From: Candidatus Symbiopectobacterium sp. NZEC151
Lineage (GTDB): Bacteria > Pseudomonadota > Gammaproteobacteria > Enterobacterales > Enterobacteriaceae
Reading direction: 5' to 3'
Length of the DNA stretch: 64,000 nt
NCBI RefSeq assembly: GCF_025962655.1
Contig: NZ_JAGFPE010000001.1
Coordinates: forward strand, 372,001-436,000
A model generated the notes under the pieces. The model did not search any database. It saw only the letters and a program-made list of their open reading frames with translations, and was not told where the DNA came from. Both the position numbers and the translations under genes were made by a program. Numbering within the stretch: the first letter of the stretch is position 1; each line of letters begins with the position of its first letter. Positions 9,458 through 20,692 of the stretch are shown here, piece by piece.

Positions 9458-10618
9458 CTAATCCAGTCTGCGCCGCGTTTTTAACGCGGTCAGCCCGATG
9501 AAAAACAGCGTGGCAAGGCTTAAAAAGCCGAGATTGACCAGCAAGATGCTGACCACGTTACCCGTGAGGAACAAGCTTTGCAGCGTACTGACGAAATAGC
9601 GTGCGGGGATAACGTAGGAGACGGCGCGTACCAGCGCTGGCATGCTGTCAATTTCAAAGATAAATCCGGAGAGCATGACTGCCGGCAAGAACGCGGCGTT
9701 CAGTGCCACCATCGCTGCATTGAACTGGTTGCGCGTCAGGGTGGAAATCAGCAGCCCCATGCCGAGGGTGCAGGCGAGAAACAGGCTGCTGATGCCAAAC
9801 AGTATCCAGAGCGATCCGCGATAGGGAACACGCAATACGAAGACGGCCACCACCATGCACAGCACCATGGCTATCATGCCCAAGCCATAGTAGGGGATCA
9901 GCTTGGCCAGCAGCAGCTCTGCGCGCGTGACCTGGGTTGACAGCAGCGCTTCCATGGTGCCGCGCTCCCATTCTCGGGCTATTACCAACGAGGTCAGGAT
10001 GGCACCAATGACGGTCATGATAATGGTGATGGCACCGGGAATGATAAAGTGCTGGCTGACGGCTGCCGGGTTAAACCAATAGCGTAGCTGTACTTCAATC
10101 GGTTGTGAAAATGTTCCCCCCTGAGCCAACGCGCGCTGCTCCTGCCAGACCTTCCAGACCCCTTGCACATAGCCGGAAACGAAATTGGCGGTATTCGGCT
10201 CGCTGCCGTCGGTGATCACCTGTAGCGGGGCCAACCCTCCGGGTCGTGATAACTGTTCGGCAAAGTCGCTGGGGATAGTGACCAAACCGCGAATACGTCC
10301 CGCCTGCATCAACTGAATCAACGTCTGGCGGTCGCGGCTGATGGTCGGTTCAATATAGGGGGAGGCGGCAAAGGTTTGGGCCAAATCACGCGCCGCTTCA
10401 CTCTGTTCTTCCAGCAGAATACCGACGCGTAAGCGACTGGAATCGAGATTGATGCCATAGCCAAAAATAAACAACAACATCAATGGGATGACAAATGCAA
10501 TCAGGCTGCTGCTGGGATCGCGCACGATCTGCTTGCTCTCTTTGCGACACAATGCCCGCAAGCGCCGCCATGAAAAGGTGGTGCTGCCCGACACGGGTTT
10601 GCTGTTAGCGTTAGTCAT
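9458..10618 (-). CDS. ybhS: ABC efflux permease YbhS
   Basis: Second ABC-2 permease of the YbhFSR exporter, paralogous to YbhR. It has [20 protein letters not shown] at the N-terminus, an anchor helix, a periplasmic domain with [17 protein letters not shown], and five C-terminal helices after [20 protein letters not shown]. The frame is open to 10642, but the ATG at 10618 overlaps the ybhF stop by 8 nt (ATGACTAA) and fits coupling. 386 aa. Confidence 0.94.
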   Translation of the reverse strand: MTNANSKPVSGSTTFSWRRLRALCRKESKQIVRDPSSSLIAFVIPLMLLFIFGYGINLDSSRLRVGILLEEQSEAARDLAQTFAASPYIEPTISRDRQTLIQLMQAGRIRGLVTIPSDFAEQLSRPGGLAPLQVITDGSEPNTANFVSGYVQGVWKVWQEQRALAQGGTFSQPIEVQLRYWFNPAAVSQHFIIPGAITIIMTVIGAILTSLVIAREWERGTMEALLSTQVTRAELLLAKLIPYYGLGMIAMVLCMVVAVFVLRVPYRGSLWILFGISSLFLACTLGMGLLISTLTRNQFNAAMVALNAAFLPAVMLSGFIFEIDSMPALVRAVSYVIPARYFVSTLQSLFLTGNVVSILLVNLGFLSLATLFFIGLTALKTRRRLD

Positions 10619-12353
10619 GTGCATTCTCCGTGTCGTAGGCATGAATCAGGGCGATAAACGCCTGCTCCATGGTGGGATCGGGCATGTCTGGCGTAACAAC
10701 CTGCTGCTTTAAGGCATCGGGTGTTCCGCTGGCAATCAGTTTGCCGCGATAAACCAGACCGATACGATCGCAATATTCCGCTTCATCCATAAAGTGCGTG
10801 GTCACCATGACGGTCACGCCCCGATTGACCATACCGTTGATGTGCATCCAGAACTCACGGCGGGTGAGGGGATCGACGCCGGAGGTGGGTTCATCAAGGA
10901 ACAGGATATCCGGTTCGTGCATTAAAGCGCAGGCCAGGGCTAAGCGCTGTTTGAATCCAAGCGGCAGGGCATCGGGTGTTTGTCGGCTTATTGGCGCAAA
11001 GTTGAATGCCTGTGTCATGGCCGCGACTTTGTCGCGTTGCTGGCGGCCACGTAGACCGTAGACGCCGGAGAAGAAACGCAGATTTTGTTCTACTGTCAGG
11101 TTACCGTACAGGGAAAATTTTTGTGCCATGTAGCCCAGATGCTGACGCGCTTTGCCTGAGCTGATGTTAAGGTCCATGCCCAGCACGCGCGCATGGCCTT
11201 CACTGGGCGTGAGCAGGCCACACATCATCTTGAAGGTGGTTGATTTCCCTGCGCCGTTGGGGCCCAGCAGGCCAAAAATCTCGCCGCGTCGCACGGTAAA
11301 ATCGACTCGATCGGTGGCGACAAATTCGCCGAATTTTTTGGTCAGATGACGGGCTTCAATCACCTTGTCGTCGCCGTCATCGGGGATGAGCGGCATAATA
11401 CGCGCCAGTGACGAATCGCCTTTCGGGCCGCCGCCCAACAGGTCGATAAAGGCATCCTCAAAACGGGGCGCTGTCACGTCGATGTTGTCCGGCGTCAGCG
11501 GGAGCGTATCACACAGGCTGTTCGGGGTTGCGCCTGCCTTAAGCATCAGGCGTAAATACTTGCCTTGAATCACGCCATCGCTGACCGCGGGATGTTGCAA
11601 TGCCTGTTGCAGCAGCGTGCGGTGTGCAACGCCATCGGCATGCGCCAACACACAGCGCCCGGCCATGGTGGCAGTAAGATCTTGCGGCGCGCCGCGATAC
11701 AGCAGTTCGCCGTTATTCAGCAGAAGCACATCACGACACTGTTCTGCTTCATCAAGATAAGAGGTGCTCCACAGGATCAGCATGCCGTCGTCGGCGAGTT
11801 CATGCACCATGCGCCACAGCTCGCGCCGCGAAATGGGATCAACCCCGACGCCCGGCTCATCCAGCAACAGCACGTTAGGCTGGCCCAGCAGGGTACAGGC
11901 CAGCCCCAGCTTTTGCTTCATGCCGCCAGAAAGCTTTCCGGCCAGACGCGTGGTAAAGCGCGTGAGGTCGGTAAAAGTCAGCAATCGTTCAAAGGTGTCC
12001 TGCCGCTGTGTGCCGATAATGCCGCGCAGGTCGGCGTAAAGCGTCAGGTTTTCCATCACGCTCAGGTCTTCATACAGCCCGAACTTTTGCGGCATATAAC
12101 CGAGGATGGCGTGCAGTTGCCGGTCATCCTGTACTGGATCGAGCCCCATTACGCGCAGGGTCCCGCTGCTCGGCGTTAACAAACCGGCCAGCATGCGAAT
12201 CAACGTCGTTTTACCCGCGCCGTCCGGCCCCACCAGGCCGATAACCGCACCGGCATCAAGCGTGGCCGTCAGCGGTTTCAGCGCGGGCGTGGTGCTGTCA
12301 GGGAAGGTTTTCTCTACCCCATCCAGCGTAATGCTCGGCAAGGGGCTGTTCAT
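10611..12353 (-). CDS. ybhF: Fused dual ATP-binding subunit YbhF
   Basis: ATPase of the YbhFSR exporter with two complete nucleotide-binding domains in one chain of 580 aa. Walker A motifs GPDGAGKTT (first half) and GPNGAGKST (second half); signature [16 protein letters not shown] in the first half, a degenerate [16 protein letters not shown] in the second; Walker [13 protein letters not shown] and [12 protein letters not shown]. It overlaps ybhG by 4 nt and ybhS by 8 nt. Confidence 0.95.
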   Translation of the reverse strand: MNSPLPSITLDGVEKTFPDSTTPALKPLTATLDAGAVIGLVGPDGAGKTTLIRMLAGLLTPSSGTLRVMGLDPVQDDRQLHAILGYMPQKFGLYEDLSVMENLTLYADLRGIIGTQRQDTFERLLTFTDLTRFTTRLAGKLSGGMKQKLGLACTLLGQPNVLLLDEPGVGVDPISRRELWRMVHELADDGMLILWSTSYLDEAEQCRDVLLLNNGELLYRGAPQDLTATMAGRCVLAHADGVAHRTLLQQALQHPAVSDGVIQGKYLRLMLKAGATPNSLCDTLPLTPDNIDVTAPRFEDAFIDLLGGGPKGDSSLARIMPLIPDDGDDKVIEARHLTKKFGEFVATDRVDFTVRRGEIFGLLGPNGAGKSTTFKMMCGLLTPSEGHARVLGMDLNISSGKARQHLGYMAQKFSLYGNLTVEQNLRFFSGVYGLRGRQQRDKVAAMTQAFNFAPISRQTPDALPLGFKQRLALACALMHEPDILFLDEPTSGVDPLTRREFWMHINGMVNRGVTVMVTTHFMDEAEYCDRIGLVYRGKLIASGTPDALKQQVVTPDMPDPTMEQAFIALIHAYDTENAHD

Positions 12354-13348
12354 GGCGTTACGTTGTCAGCGGCGAAGCGCAACGTTACCGGCATACCCTG
12401 GCGCAGCAGGTCGTCCGGATCGCTCACGATAATACGCAACCGGTAAACCAGATCGGTGCGTAACGCTTGTGTTTCTACGCTTTTCGGGGTGAATTCTGCG
12501 CTCGGTGATACAAATCCGACCGTGCCGTGGTAGGGGCGGTCTGGGCGACTGTCCGTGTAAATCAGCACGTCTCGTCCCGGTTTCGCTTGCCCGAGCTGCG
12601 GCTCGTCAATGTAGGCGCGAATCCATACCGGGCGGGTTAACGAGAGGGTGAATACGGTGCCGCCCGCGCTTAGCATGCTGCCTGCTTCTACGGCGCGTGT
12701 GAGGATCACGCCATCAGAAGGGGCTGTTAGCGTGGTATCGCTCAGATCGAGAATGGCCTGTGCCTGTGCCGCTTGTGCTTGCGCCAGTGCAGCCTCGGCG
12801 GTGGTAATTTCCTGCGGGCGGTTACCGCTTTCGAATTGGCTCAATTTCTGTTTAGCGGCTTGCAGCGTAGCAAGTGCCTGCTGACGCGCCGAGCGGGCAT
12901 CATCCAGCGTATTTTGTGCCACGGCACCTTTGCCCCACATGCCTTGCTGGCGTTGATAGAAACGGTCGGCGTAATCATAGGCCGCCTGCGCCAGGTCCAC
13001 TTGAGAACGCACCTGAGCGACTTCTTCACGCCGGTAACCTTCCGCAAGCAGTGCCAACTGGGCCGCCGCGCTGGCAACATTGGCGTCAGCCTGACGCAGC
13101 GCATTATGGTGCGGTGCGGCATCCAGCGCCGCGATCGCCTGTCCCGCCTTGACGCTGTCGCCCTCATCCACCTGCAAGGTTGCCAGACGTCCACTGACGC
13201 GAAATGCCAGATTCACCGTGCGAATATCCACGTTACCGTACAGCGTGATGGGGGTGTCGCGGTGCGCATAGTGCGTCCAGCCCGCATAGAGTGCGGCTGC
13301 CAGCAGCAAAAGCACCACGATGGTCACGCGCGATTTAACTTTATTCAT
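12350..13348 (-). CDS. ybhG: HlyD-family membrane-fusion protein YbhG
   Basis: Periplasmic adaptor of the YbhGFSR efflux system. One N-terminal anchor helix ([16 protein letters not shown]), lipoyl-like halves ([21 protein letters not shown] and [21 protein letters not shown]), and a long alanine/glutamine-rich coiled-coil hairpin between. ATG 13348 with AAGGGA upstream gives the E. coli-like length of 332 aa. An in-frame ATG at 13381 overlaps the cecR stop and could also be used. Confidence 0.92.
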   Translation of the reverse strand: MNKVKSRVTIVVLLLLAAALYAGWTHYAHRDTPITLYGNVDIRTVNLAFRVSGRLATLQVDEGDSVKAGQAIAALDAAPHHNALRQADANVASAAAQLALLAEGYRREEVAQVRSQVDLAQAAYDYADRFYQRQQGMWGKGAVAQNTLDDARSARQQALATLQAAKQKLSQFESGNRPQEITTAEAALAQAQAAQAQAILDLSDTTLTAPSDGVILTRAVEAGSMLSAGGTVFTLSLTRPVWIRAYIDEPQLGQAKPGRDVLIYTDSRPDRPYHGTVGFVSPSAEFTPKSVETQALRTDLVYRLRIIVSDPDDLLRQGMPVTLRFAADNVTP

Positions 13349-13380
13349 GAAAGGCGTCCCTTTTTGACCGGCTGAAGGCA

Positions 13381-14061
13381 TCAGCGATGATGTGCGGCTC
13401 TCAGGCCGTCAAGCACCAGTGTTATGTGTTGTGTCACCACGTCGTTAATCACCAGACTCTGTTCCAGGCCGATGTCGTCCCAGCCCGCACGTAGGCGTAT
13501 GGTTTCCCGAGCAACGCGGAACGCCAGCGCTTCACCGATCAGCGCATGGGCGTGGATAACGGTTCTACGATCGTTGCTGTCTAACCCGGTGTAACCGGCG
13601 ACCAGTTGTGTCATCAACTGGTGCATGGGCGCGATAATGCGCTCGTGCATCAGCGGGTAGGCATCCGTCGGTGACAACTGCTCGCGCGACATAAAGCGGC
13701 TGAAGTGTAAGGTTTCCGGGCTGGTCATCAACCGGGTAAAATTCAGTACCAGTTTTTGCAGATAAGCCATGTAACGCTCTGGCGTGCCTGCGGGCTGTTG
13801 CAGGTACTCGGTAATTTCTGCGCGCAAAGGGAGATAGGTGTGCGCCACTTCATCGGCACTAGCGCTTGCTACCGCACGATATAACCCCTCTTTGGAGTGA
13901 AAATGATAGGTGATGGCCGCGATGTTCTGCCCGGCACGGCGGGCAATATCGCGCGTGGTGGCGGCTTGCAGGCCAAACTCGCCAAACACTTCAAGGGCTG
14001 CCTGTAACAGTCGCTGCTTGGTGTGATCGCCACGTGTGGACGATGTTGCCTGAAATAACAT
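13381..14061 (-). CDS. cecR: TetR-family regulator CecR
   Basis: Repressor of the ybhGFSR efflux operon and of rhlE in E. coli (formerly YbiH). 226 aa. The N-terminal TetR HTH contains [44 protein letters not shown]; the C-terminal domain contains [21 protein letters not shown] and [21 protein letters not shown] as in E. coli. First gene of the efflux operon and divergent from rhlE, with a perfect palindrome just before its start. Confidence 0.94.
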   Translation of the reverse strand: MLFQATSSTRGDHTKQRLLQAALEVFGEFGLQAATTRDIARRAGQNIAAITYHFHSKEGLYRAVASASADEVAHTYLPLRAEITEYLQQPAGTPERYMAYLQKLVLNFTRLMTSPETLHFSRFMSREQLSPTDAYPLMHERIIAPMHQLMTQLVAGYTGLDSNDRRTVIHAHALIGEALAFRVARETIRLRAGWDDIGLEQSLVINDVVTQHITLVLDGLRAAHHR

Positions 14062-14396
14062 GGCATGCCGCCTTTTTAATCAATCGTATGATTAAATTTA
14101 GCCTATTCTCGTTTTTTATACGTGATTACCATCACGTTGCTGAATGTGAGCCCGTATCTGCTCGATGGCACTGACGCGAATAATTCAGAATAGTAGCTAT
14201 CAGGATGGCATATCAGGAAGGTGAAATCTCTGTTACACTAGCGGCCTTATGCACCGTAGTTTGTGCCCGTTCATTGTGGTTGTTGCTCACGTCGTTATTC
14301 CTTGGTTGATGGTGGCTCAGCAAACCCGCCTGATGTTCCCCCTGGAAACTGCACCGGCTTTGGCTCGGTCAGGGTGGATCTGGAGTTGTTTTCTCT
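14062..14396. promoter_or_regulatory. Divergent cecR/rhlE control region
   Basis: A 335-nt gap with no credible gene. It holds the CecR-type palindrome TTTAATCA-N6-TGATTAAA at 14075-14096, directly ahead of cecR. GGAG lies about 12 nt before the rhlE ATG. In E. coli CecR binds this region and acts on both directions, so coordinated control of efflux and rhlE is expected. Confidence 0.75.
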
Positions 14397-15761
14397 ATGT
14401 CTTTTTCATCTCTCGGCCTGAGCGCCGATATTCTCCGTGCTGTTGAAGAACAGGGCTATCGTGAACCTACGCCGGTACAACGCCAGGCGATTCCGGTGGT
14501 GCTGTCTGGGCAGGATTTGATGGCAAGTGCGCAAACGGGTACCGGTAAAACCGCCGGATTTACCCTGCCGCTGCTGCAACTGCTGAGCACCAAGCCCAGT
14601 GACGTTAAAGGCCGTCGCCCGGTGCGTGCATTGATCCTGACGCCGACGCGCGAACTGGCCGCCCAGATTGGCGAAAACGTGCAGGCGTACAGCAAGTACC
14701 TGCGCTTGCGCTCGCTGGTGGTGTTCGGCGGCGTCAGCATCAACCCGCAAATGATGAAGCTGCGCGGTGGCGTCGACATTCTGGTGGCAACGCCGGGGCG
14801 TCTGCTGGACCTGGAACACCAGAATGCGGTCGATCTTTCTCATATCGAGATTCTGGTGCTGGATGAAGCGGATCGCATGCTGGACATGGGCTTTATTCAC
14901 GACATTCGCCGCGTGCTGGCAAAACTGCCCGCCAAACGCCAAAACCTGCTGTTTTCTGCCACCTTCTCTGATGAGATCAAAACGCTGGCCAATACGCTGC
15001 TGACCCGTCCGGCGTCGGTCGAAGTGGTGCGTCGTAATACCCCATCGGAACTGGTGACCCAGAACGTGCACTTTGTCGATAAGAAACGCAAGCGCGAACT
15101 GCTCTCCTTGCTGATCGGCAAAGAGAACTGGCAGCAGGTGCTGGTGTTTACCCGCACCAAGCACGGTGCTAACCATTTGGCTGAGCAATTGGGCAAAGAC
15201 GGTATTACCGCCGCGGCTATCCACGGTAACAAGAGCCAGGGGGCGCGTACCCGTGCGCTGGCGAATTTCAAAGAAGGGTCGATTCGGGTGCTGGTGGCAA
15301 CGGATATCGCCGCGCGCGGTCTGGATATCGATCAACTTCCGCACGTGGTGAACTACGAGCTGCCCAACGTGCCGGAAGATTACGTGCACCGCATTGGTCG
15401 TACCGGGCGTGCGGAATCTACCGGTGAGGCGCTGTCGCTGGTGTGTGTGGATGAGCACAAGCTGTTGCGCGATATCGAGCGACTGCTGAAACGCGAAATT
15501 CCGCGCATTGCCATGCCGGGCTTTGAGCCCGATCCGAACATCAAGGCAGAGCCGATTCAAAATGGCCGCCAAAGCCAGCGCGGTGCACCGCGCGGCGGCG
15601 ATCGTTCCGGCAGTGAACGCCACAGTACGGCACCGCGCCGCCAGCGCAGTGGCGAAGGCTCTCCTTCTGGAGAGCAACGCCGTGGCGGTCAGGGTAAACC
15701 TGCCGCATCGCGCCCGCAGGGTAACGGTCAGCGCCGTCCGGCACGCGCCAGAAGCGAGTAA
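14397..15761 (+). CDS. rhlE: ATP-dependent RNA helicase RhlE
   Basis: DEAD-box helicase involved in ribosome assembly and RNA turnover. 454 aa, equal to E. coli. All motifs are visible: Q motif [20 protein letters not shown], Ia [47 protein letters not shown]. The last 70 or so residues are an Arg/Gln/Gly-rich basic tail. A 460-codon open frame on the opposite strand is a GC-codon shadow. Confidence 0.96.
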   Translation: MSFSSLGLSADILRAVEEQGYREPTPVQRQAIPVVLSGQDLMASAQTGTGKTAGFTLPLLQLLSTKPSDVKGRRPVRALILTPTRELAAQIGENVQAYSKYLRLRSLVVFGGVSINPQMMKLRGGVDILVATPGRLLDLEHQNAVDLSHIEILVLDEADRMLDMGFIHDIRRVLAKLPAKRQNLLFSATFSDEIKTLANTLLTRPASVEVVRRNTPSELVTQNVHFVDKKRKRELLSLLIGKENWQQVLVFTRTKHGANHLAEQLGKDGITAAAIHGNKSQGARTRALANFKEGSIRVLVATDIAARGLDIDQLPHVVNYELPNVPEDYVHRIGRTGRAESTGEALSLVCVDEHKLLRDIERLLKREIPRIAMPGFEPDPNIKAEPIQNGRQSQRGAPRGGDRSGSERHSTAPRRQRSGEGSPSGEQRRGGQGKPAASRPQGNGQRRPARARSE

Positions 15762-15827
15762 TAAAAGCGTTCGCAGGGGAGCTGTCATTCCCCTTTACTC
15801 GCCCCTCGTCATCCTCGGCTTCTCCCT

Positions 15828-15910
15828 TGTCATCCTCGGCGAAAGCCGGGGATCTCTGACAGAAGAAACACGCGCAGTCTGCCAGAGATTCCCGCTTGCG
15901 CGGGAATGAC
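15828..15910. repeat. REP/BIME-type palindromic repeat pair
   Basis: Two related palindromes face each other: GTCATCCTCGG...AAGCCGGGGATCTCTG and CAGAGATTCCCGCTTGCGCGGGAATGAC. The outer ends form an imperfect inverted repeat (GTCATNCNCG...GGGATCTCTG). This is the form of dispersed REP-like elements in enterobacteria. It sits between rhlE and the MFS gene; a single palindrome of similar core occurs after bglX. Confidence 0.7.
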
Positions 15911-16009
15911 TGTATTCGGCAGGCCTTCCCATTACCCTGGTTTATCAGTAAGCTGCTTAACTCGCCCTCATCCGCAAGCCGACGCGCTTTGCCCAATAAA
16001 GACTGAATA

Positions 16010-17398
16010 ATGAGAACAGCCGCCCCCGGTATCACTGAAGATGGTCTGCCGACCCCGCAGCGACACTATGCCATGTTGACCATTGCCATCAGTATCACGC
16101 TGGCAGTGATGGATGCCGTGGTTGCCAATGTAGCGTTGCCAGTTATTGCTACGGATTTCAATATTAGCGCGGCCAGCGCCATCTGGATTGTTAACGGTTA
16201 TCAACTGGCGGTGGTGGTATGCCTGATTCCGTTCGCGCGTTTGGGCGAGATTTACGGCTATCGCACGGTGTATATGTACGGGTTGACCCTGTTTATCCTG
16301 TCGTCTCTGGCCTGCATGTTGGCGAACAGCATGCCGCTGTTAACGCTGGCGCGCGTGGTGCAGGGCATCGGCGCGGCAGGGCTGATGAGCGTGAACACCG
16401 CGTTAATCCGCTACATTGTGCCGCGCGCCAAGCTGGGCGGGGCGATTGGTATTAACGCGTTGGTGGTTGCCATGGCTGCCACTGTAGGGCCAACGCTGGC
16501 GGGAGGGATTTTATCCGTAGCTTCCTGGCCGTGGCTGTTTGCCATCAATCTGCCCCTTGGCCTCGCGGCCATTGTGTTGGCGATGCGCAGTCTACCGGAT
16601 AACGATCGAAGCCAGCAGCCGTTTGACAGTGTGAGCGCGCTATTGAGCGCTCTGATGATCGGTTTGGCGATCACCGCCATCGAGAGCATCGGTCATAAAA
16701 GCAATGCCGTGCTGATCGGTGGGCAACTGGGGCTGGCACTGGTGGCGACCATACTGCTGGTTCGCCGGGAAGCGTCGGCCACTGCGCCGCTGTTCCCGTT
16801 TGATTTGCTGCGCATTCCAGTGTTCAGTTTGTCGCTGGCGACCTCAATCGCCTCCTTCACCACGCAGATGCTGGCCTTTGTTTCTCTGCCGTTTCTGTTT
16901 CACCATGAACTGGCGCTGACTCCGGCCGAAGTGGGGCTAATGATGACACCCTGGCCGTTGGCAACCGGCGTCATGGCTATGGTGGCTGGCAGACTTTCCG
17001 ATCGGATGTCACCGGCGATACTGGGCGGTGTTGGCTTGCTGCTGCTTGCCGTCGGGATGCTGGCATTGAGCCAGCTTTCCCCGGTCACCACCCTGGCTGA
17101 TATTGCCTGGCGCATGGCCCTGTGCGGCGCCGGTTTCGGGTTATTTCAGTCGCCCAATAATCGTTTGTTGGTCACCTCAGCACCGCGCCAGCGTAGCGGC
17201 GCTGCGGGCGGCATGCTGGGTACCGCGCGTTTGATAGGGCAGTCAAGCGGCACCGCGCTGGTGGGTATGTTGCTGGCACGGTTTGATATGCAGGGCGGTT
17301 ACTATGCGCTTTATATGGGGTGCGGCACCGCTGCGCTGGCGTGCTTGTTGAGCTTCACCCGCCAGGCCTTCAATCCCTCGGTTGCGGATAAAGGTTAG
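16010..17398 (+). CDS. MFS multidrug-type transporter (DHA2-like, about 14 TM)
   Basis: Inner-membrane proton-coupled exporter. 462 aa of alternating hydrophobic helices, with the MFS motif A-like ARLGEIYGYRTVYMYG, motif C-like AATVGPTLAGGIL, and the DHA2 signature LPVIATDFNISAASAIWIVNGYQLA. It resembles SmvA/EmrB-type efflux pumps, but the substrate cannot be inferred. No strong ribosome-binding site before 16010; a start at the later MLTIAISITL methionine (residue 22) is possible. Confidence 0.83.
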   Translation: MRTAAPGITEDGLPTPQRHYAMLTIAISITLAVMDAVVANVALPVIATDFNISAASAIWIVNGYQLAVVVCLIPFARLGEIYGYRTVYMYGLTLFILSSLACMLANSMPLLTLARVVQGIGAAGLMSVNTALIRYIVPRAKLGGAIGINALVVAMAATVGPTLAGGILSVASWPWLFAINLPLGLAAIVLAMRSLPDNDRSQQPFDSVSALLSALMIGLAITAIESIGHKSNAVLIGGQLGLALVATILLVRREASATAPLFPFDLLRIPVFSLSLATSIASFTTQMLAFVSLPFLFHHELALTPAEVGLMMTPWPLATGVMAMVAGRLSDRMSPAILGGVGLLLLAVGMLALSQLSPVTTLADIAWRMALCGAGFGLFQSPNNRLLVTSAPRQRSGAAGGMLGTARLIGQSSGTALVGMLLARFDMQGGYYALYMGCGTAALACLLSFTRQAFNPSVADKG

Positions 17399-17495
17399 CG
17401 GCAGAGTAACGCTTGCTTTTCCTGCCCGCCTCAGTACCATGGCGGGCTGATTTAACCGGCGCGCCGTGCGGCGTCCTGATGAGCTCAATAGCGTT

Positions 17496-18431
17496 ATGCG
17501 TATCCTTCTTGCGCCCATGGAAGGCGTTCTCGATGCCCTGGTGCGGGAACTGCTGACCGATATCAATGACTACGATCTGTGCGTCACCGAGTTTTTACGC
17601 GTGGTGGATACGCTGCTGCCTGTCAAATCCTTCTACCGCCTTTGCCCTGAACTGCACCATGCCAGCCGGACGCCCTCCGGCACCCAGGTACGCATTCAAT
17701 TGCTGGGACAATATCCGCAATGGCTGGCGGAAAACGCGGCGCGTGCGGTGGCGCTCGGTTCCTACGGCGTTGACCTCAATTGTGGCTGTCCGTCCAAACT
17801 GGTGAATGGCAGCGGCGGTGGCGCCACGTTGCTCAAAGATCCTGAACTGATCTATCAGGGAGCGAAAGCGATGCGTGAAGCGGTGCCGCGTCATCTCCCG
17901 GTGACGGTGAAAATTCGTTTAGGCTGGGATTCGGGCGATCGTCAATTTGAAATTGCGGATGCTGTTCAGCAAGCGGGCGCTACCGAGTTGGTGGTTCATG
18001 GGCGCACTAAAGAAGACGGATACAAAGCGGAGCGCATTAACTGGGCGGCCATTGGTGAAATCCGTAAGCGCTTATCGATCCCGGTGGTGGCGAATGGCGA
18101 AGTGTGGGACTGGCAAAGCGCCCAGGATTGCATCGCGGCTACCGGGTGTCAGGACATTATGATTGGGCGCGGCGCGCTTAACGTGCCTAACCTCAGCAAA
18201 GTGATTAAATACAATGCATCGCCGCTGCCCTGGCCCGAAGTGGTCGCGTTGTTGCAGCGCTATACCCAACTTGAGAAGCAGGGTGATACTGGCATGTATC
18301 ACGTGGCGCGCATCAAGCAGTGGCTCGGTTATTTGCGAAAAGCGTATGCTGAGGCCGACGATCTGTTTCGCCAAATTCGAACCCTGACCACGTCAGAGGC
18401 CATTGCGCGAACCATCTCCGCACTGGCCTGA
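17496..18431 (+). CDS. dusC: tRNA-dihydrouridine(16) synthase
   Basis: FMN-dependent enzyme reducing U16 in the tRNA D-loop. 311 aa from [13 protein letters not shown], with CITEF-type motif ([10 protein letters not shown]), [31 protein letters not shown] carrying the catalytic cysteine, [10 protein letters not shown] and [10 protein letters not shown]. The frame is open from 17466, but the family N-terminus fixes 17496. Close to E. coli DusC throughout. Confidence 0.95.
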   Translation: MRILLAPMEGVLDALVRELLTDINDYDLCVTEFLRVVDTLLPVKSFYRLCPELHHASRTPSGTQVRIQLLGQYPQWLAENAARAVALGSYGVDLNCGCPSKLVNGSGGGATLLKDPELIYQGAKAMREAVPRHLPVTVKIRLGWDSGDRQFEIADAVQQAGATELVVHGRTKEDGYKAERINWAAIGEIRKRLSIPVVANGEVWDWQSAQDCIAATGCQDIMIGRGALNVPNLSKVIKYNASPLPWPEVVALLQRYTQLEKQGDTGMYHVARIKQWLGYLRKAYAEADDLFRQIRTLTTSEAIARTISALA

Positions 18432-18496
18432 CAGGGTGGTAGGCCGTATTGTCAGAAGGCAGCGGTGTTAAACGCAATGCGCCAAGGAGCGCGACG

Positions 18497-19450
18497 ATGT
18501 TACCTGAGAATCCCCTTGCCGCGCTGTTGGCGCGCTCACCCGTGGTGATCCTGGACGGTGCGCTGGCTACCGAACTGGAAGCGCGCGGCTGTGATTTGTG
18601 CGATCCGCTCTGGTCGGCGAAAGTGCTGCTGGAAGCGCCCGCGTTAATTTATCAGGTGCATTACGACTATTTTGCTGCGGGGGCGCAATGCGCCATCACC
18701 GCCAGCTATCAGGCGACGCCGCAGGGTTTTGCGGCGCGTGGGCTGAGCGAAGCAGAAGCATTGGCGTTGATCGCGCGCAGCGTCGAACTGGCGGTGCGTG
18801 CCCGAGAAGATTATCGCGCGGCGCATCCCGATGCGGGCGCGCTGCTAGTGGCGGGATCGGTGGGGCCGTATGGGGCTGTTCTGGCGAATGGCGCGGAGTA
18901 CCGTGGCGATTATCAGCTCCGGCAGGCGGAGATGATGGCATTCCACCGGCCGCGCATCGCCGCGTTGGTTGACGCGGGCGTTGACGTGCTGGCATGCGAA
19001 ACCCAGCCCTCGTTGCCGGAGATGGCCGCTCTGTTACAGTTGCTGCGCGAGTTTCCCTCTATCACAGCCTGGTTCTCGTTTACCCTGCGTGATGAGCAGC
19101 ACATCAGCGATGGCACCCCGCTGTGTGACGTTGTGGCGCTGTTGGATAACCATCCGCAAGTTGTCGCCATGGGCATAAACTGCGTCGCAGTGGACAGTGC
19201 GACGACGGCGTTAGCGCATTTATCCTCACTGACATCCCTGCCGCTGGTTGTCTATCCCAATTCCGGCGAGCATTATGATGCTACCACTAAACGCTGGCGC
19301 GCAACCGGGGAACAGGCGTGTGCGTTGACCGCGCATCTGTCAGCCTGGAGAGCCGCGGGCGCGCGCCTGATCGGTGGGTGCTGTCGCACCACACCGCAGG
19401 ATATTGCCGCTATTTCTCATGCATGCAGGCATGAGGTGCATCATCATTGA
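18497..19450 (+). CDS. mmuM: Homocysteine S-methyltransferase
   Basis: Zinc enzyme that methylates homocysteine with S-methylmethionine, a plant-derived methyl donor. 317 aa, TIM barrel starting PVVILDGALATELEARG; zinc ligands in GINCVAV and GGCCRTTPQDI near the C-terminus. ATG 18497 has AAGGAG 8 nt upstream, better than the open frame start at 18449. No permease gene (mmuP) lies next to it. Probably followed in operon by the next two genes. Confidence 0.92.
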   Translation: MLPENPLAALLARSPVVILDGALATELEARGCDLCDPLWSAKVLLEAPALIYQVHYDYFAAGAQCAITASYQATPQGFAARGLSEAEALALIARSVELAVRAREDYRAAHPDAGALLVAGSVGPYGAVLANGAEYRGDYQLRQAEMMAFHRPRIAALVDAGVDVLACETQPSLPEMAALLQLLREFPSITAWFSFTLRDEQHISDGTPLCDVVALLDNHPQVVAMGINCVAVDSATTALAHLSSLTSLPLVVYPNSGEHYDATTKRWRATGEQACALTAHLSAWRAAGARLIGGCCRTTPQDIAAISHACRHEVHHH

Positions 19451-19460
19451 GGGAGACATC

Positions 19461-19997
19461 ATGACCAACGAGACCGAAGGCGCTTATCGCCAACTGTGCG
19501 ACACACTGGCACTCACTTTACCCATCACTTTTCTTGATATCGCTGCCGAGCAAACCGTTGTCATGTCGTCGCCGGACGCTGAAGCGTTGCGGCTGGCGGT
19601 AGGGTATGAAAAAACCGCCGCGACTTTTTTTCGCCATCTGCCCCCGACGCCAGACGAAATGGAACGGGCAATCATGACCGTAGAGGATGAAGTCACACGC
19701 ATTCGCCATCAGGTGGATACGCAACATCCCCTTTATCTGTGCGATCCGGCACTGGCGTCATTGGCCGAGGCGACCGGCGTGTCGGCCAATGCGCACGGCT
19801 GGCATATTGAGCAGGACGATATCGAGCGACTGTTTAAACGTTTCGAACAGGTGATGCTGGGCCGCCCCGCCAGTTGGGAAGCCATTCCGCTGGACAACGC
19901 ATTTACTGCCCGTTTGCTGATTTTGCGCGAGTTTATGCACCACCTGGGCTATCTGTCGGTATTTATTGTTAACACCACGGCCAGCGAGTCCCTCTAA
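19461..19997 (+). CDS. Conserved hypothetical protein, cytoplasmic
   Basis: I do not recognise this 178-aa protein. It is acidic and mostly helical by eye, without signal peptide, membrane helix or cysteine cluster; features include EDEVTRIRHQVDTQHPLYLCDP and a C-terminal LLILREFMHHLGYLSVFIVN. ATG 19461 has GAGGGAGAC upstream and starts 10 nt after mmuM, so it is likely cotranscribed. The frame is also open upstream within mmuM, but without a ribosome-binding site. Confidence 0.75.
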   Translation: MTNETEGAYRQLCDTLALTLPITFLDIAAEQTVVMSSPDAEALRLAVGYEKTAATFFRHLPPTPDEMERAIMTVEDEVTRIRHQVDTQHPLYLCDPALASLAEATGVSANAHGWHIEQDDIERLFKRFEQVMLGRPASWEAIPLDNAFTARLLILREFMHHLGYLSVFIVNTTASESL

Positions 19998-20061
19998 CGC
20001 TTGCCTCTGCGCGCAGTCTCAGGGTAAGGTCAGATTTTCTCTGACCGTTGGTAGCGTGTTT

Positions 20062-20529
20062 ATGGACATCCACGATCTGCATGACAACCCCGCGCGCATT
20101 GCTTGCGTTGCCGCATTGCTCTACGCCGAATGGTCGGCGTTTCCCCGCTGGTCGAGTGCGCCAGCCATTGAATCAGCGCTACGTCAGCGCGGCGTGGCGA
20201 GCGATTACGCCTTCACGCTGGGCATGTTTACTCCCGATGACAATGCGGTTGCCACCGCCAGTATTATCCGCTATGAGTTGCAAGATTGCCCGGAACGAGA
20301 ATACTGGCTGGGTGAAGTGGTCACGGCTCCTTCGCAGCGCGGCAAAGGGTTGGCCACCGCGCTGGTGAATGCCTGTGTGGCGCGCTGCCAGCAGCAGGGC
20401 ATCGAGATGCTGTATTTGTATACGCCCGACAAGCAGGCGCTCTATGCCCGAATGGGTTGGCAACCGCTAGAGCAGCGCCCGGTGGCGGGAGAAATTGTCA
20501 CTGTGATGCGTTTATCGCTCGGAAAGTGA
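20062..20529 (+). CDS. GNAT-family N-acetyltransferase
   Basis: 155-aa acetyltransferase. The acetyl-CoA loop is visible as VVTAPSQRGKGLATALVNACV (R/Q-x-x-G-x-G/A form), followed by the beta-bulge strand IEMLYLYTPDKQALYARMGW typical of the family. The substrate is unknown. The start at 20062 (MDIHDLHD) is the only reasonable ATG near the domain; the frame is open further upstream. It follows the hypothetical gene by 64 nt. Confidence 0.85.
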   Translation: MDIHDLHDNPARIACVAALLYAEWSAFPRWSSAPAIESALRQRGVASDYAFTLGMFTPDDNAVATASIIRYELQDCPEREYWLGEVVTAPSQRGKGLATALVNACVARCQQQGIEMLYLYTPDKQALYARMGWQPLEQRPVAGEIVTVMRLSLGK

Positions 20530-20692
20530 AACATGCTGGCAGACTGTGTGATGAAGTCTATTATCTGTGGTAGGTTTGACATAGTAGCGGATATGCAGGC
20601 TGTGTTTTATCCAAAGGGACAGCCGTAAGCAATGCCATGAGGGTTCTGGCGGCGCTGGCGGCCTCGTCGTTCACCGGACGTGGAGAAGAGTC

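Noticed and set aside
14406..15788. 460-codon open frame opposite rhlE
   Set aside because: It mirrors rhlE codon bias, has a His/Arg/Gln-rich shadow composition and no ribosome-binding site; rhlE is complete and conserved.
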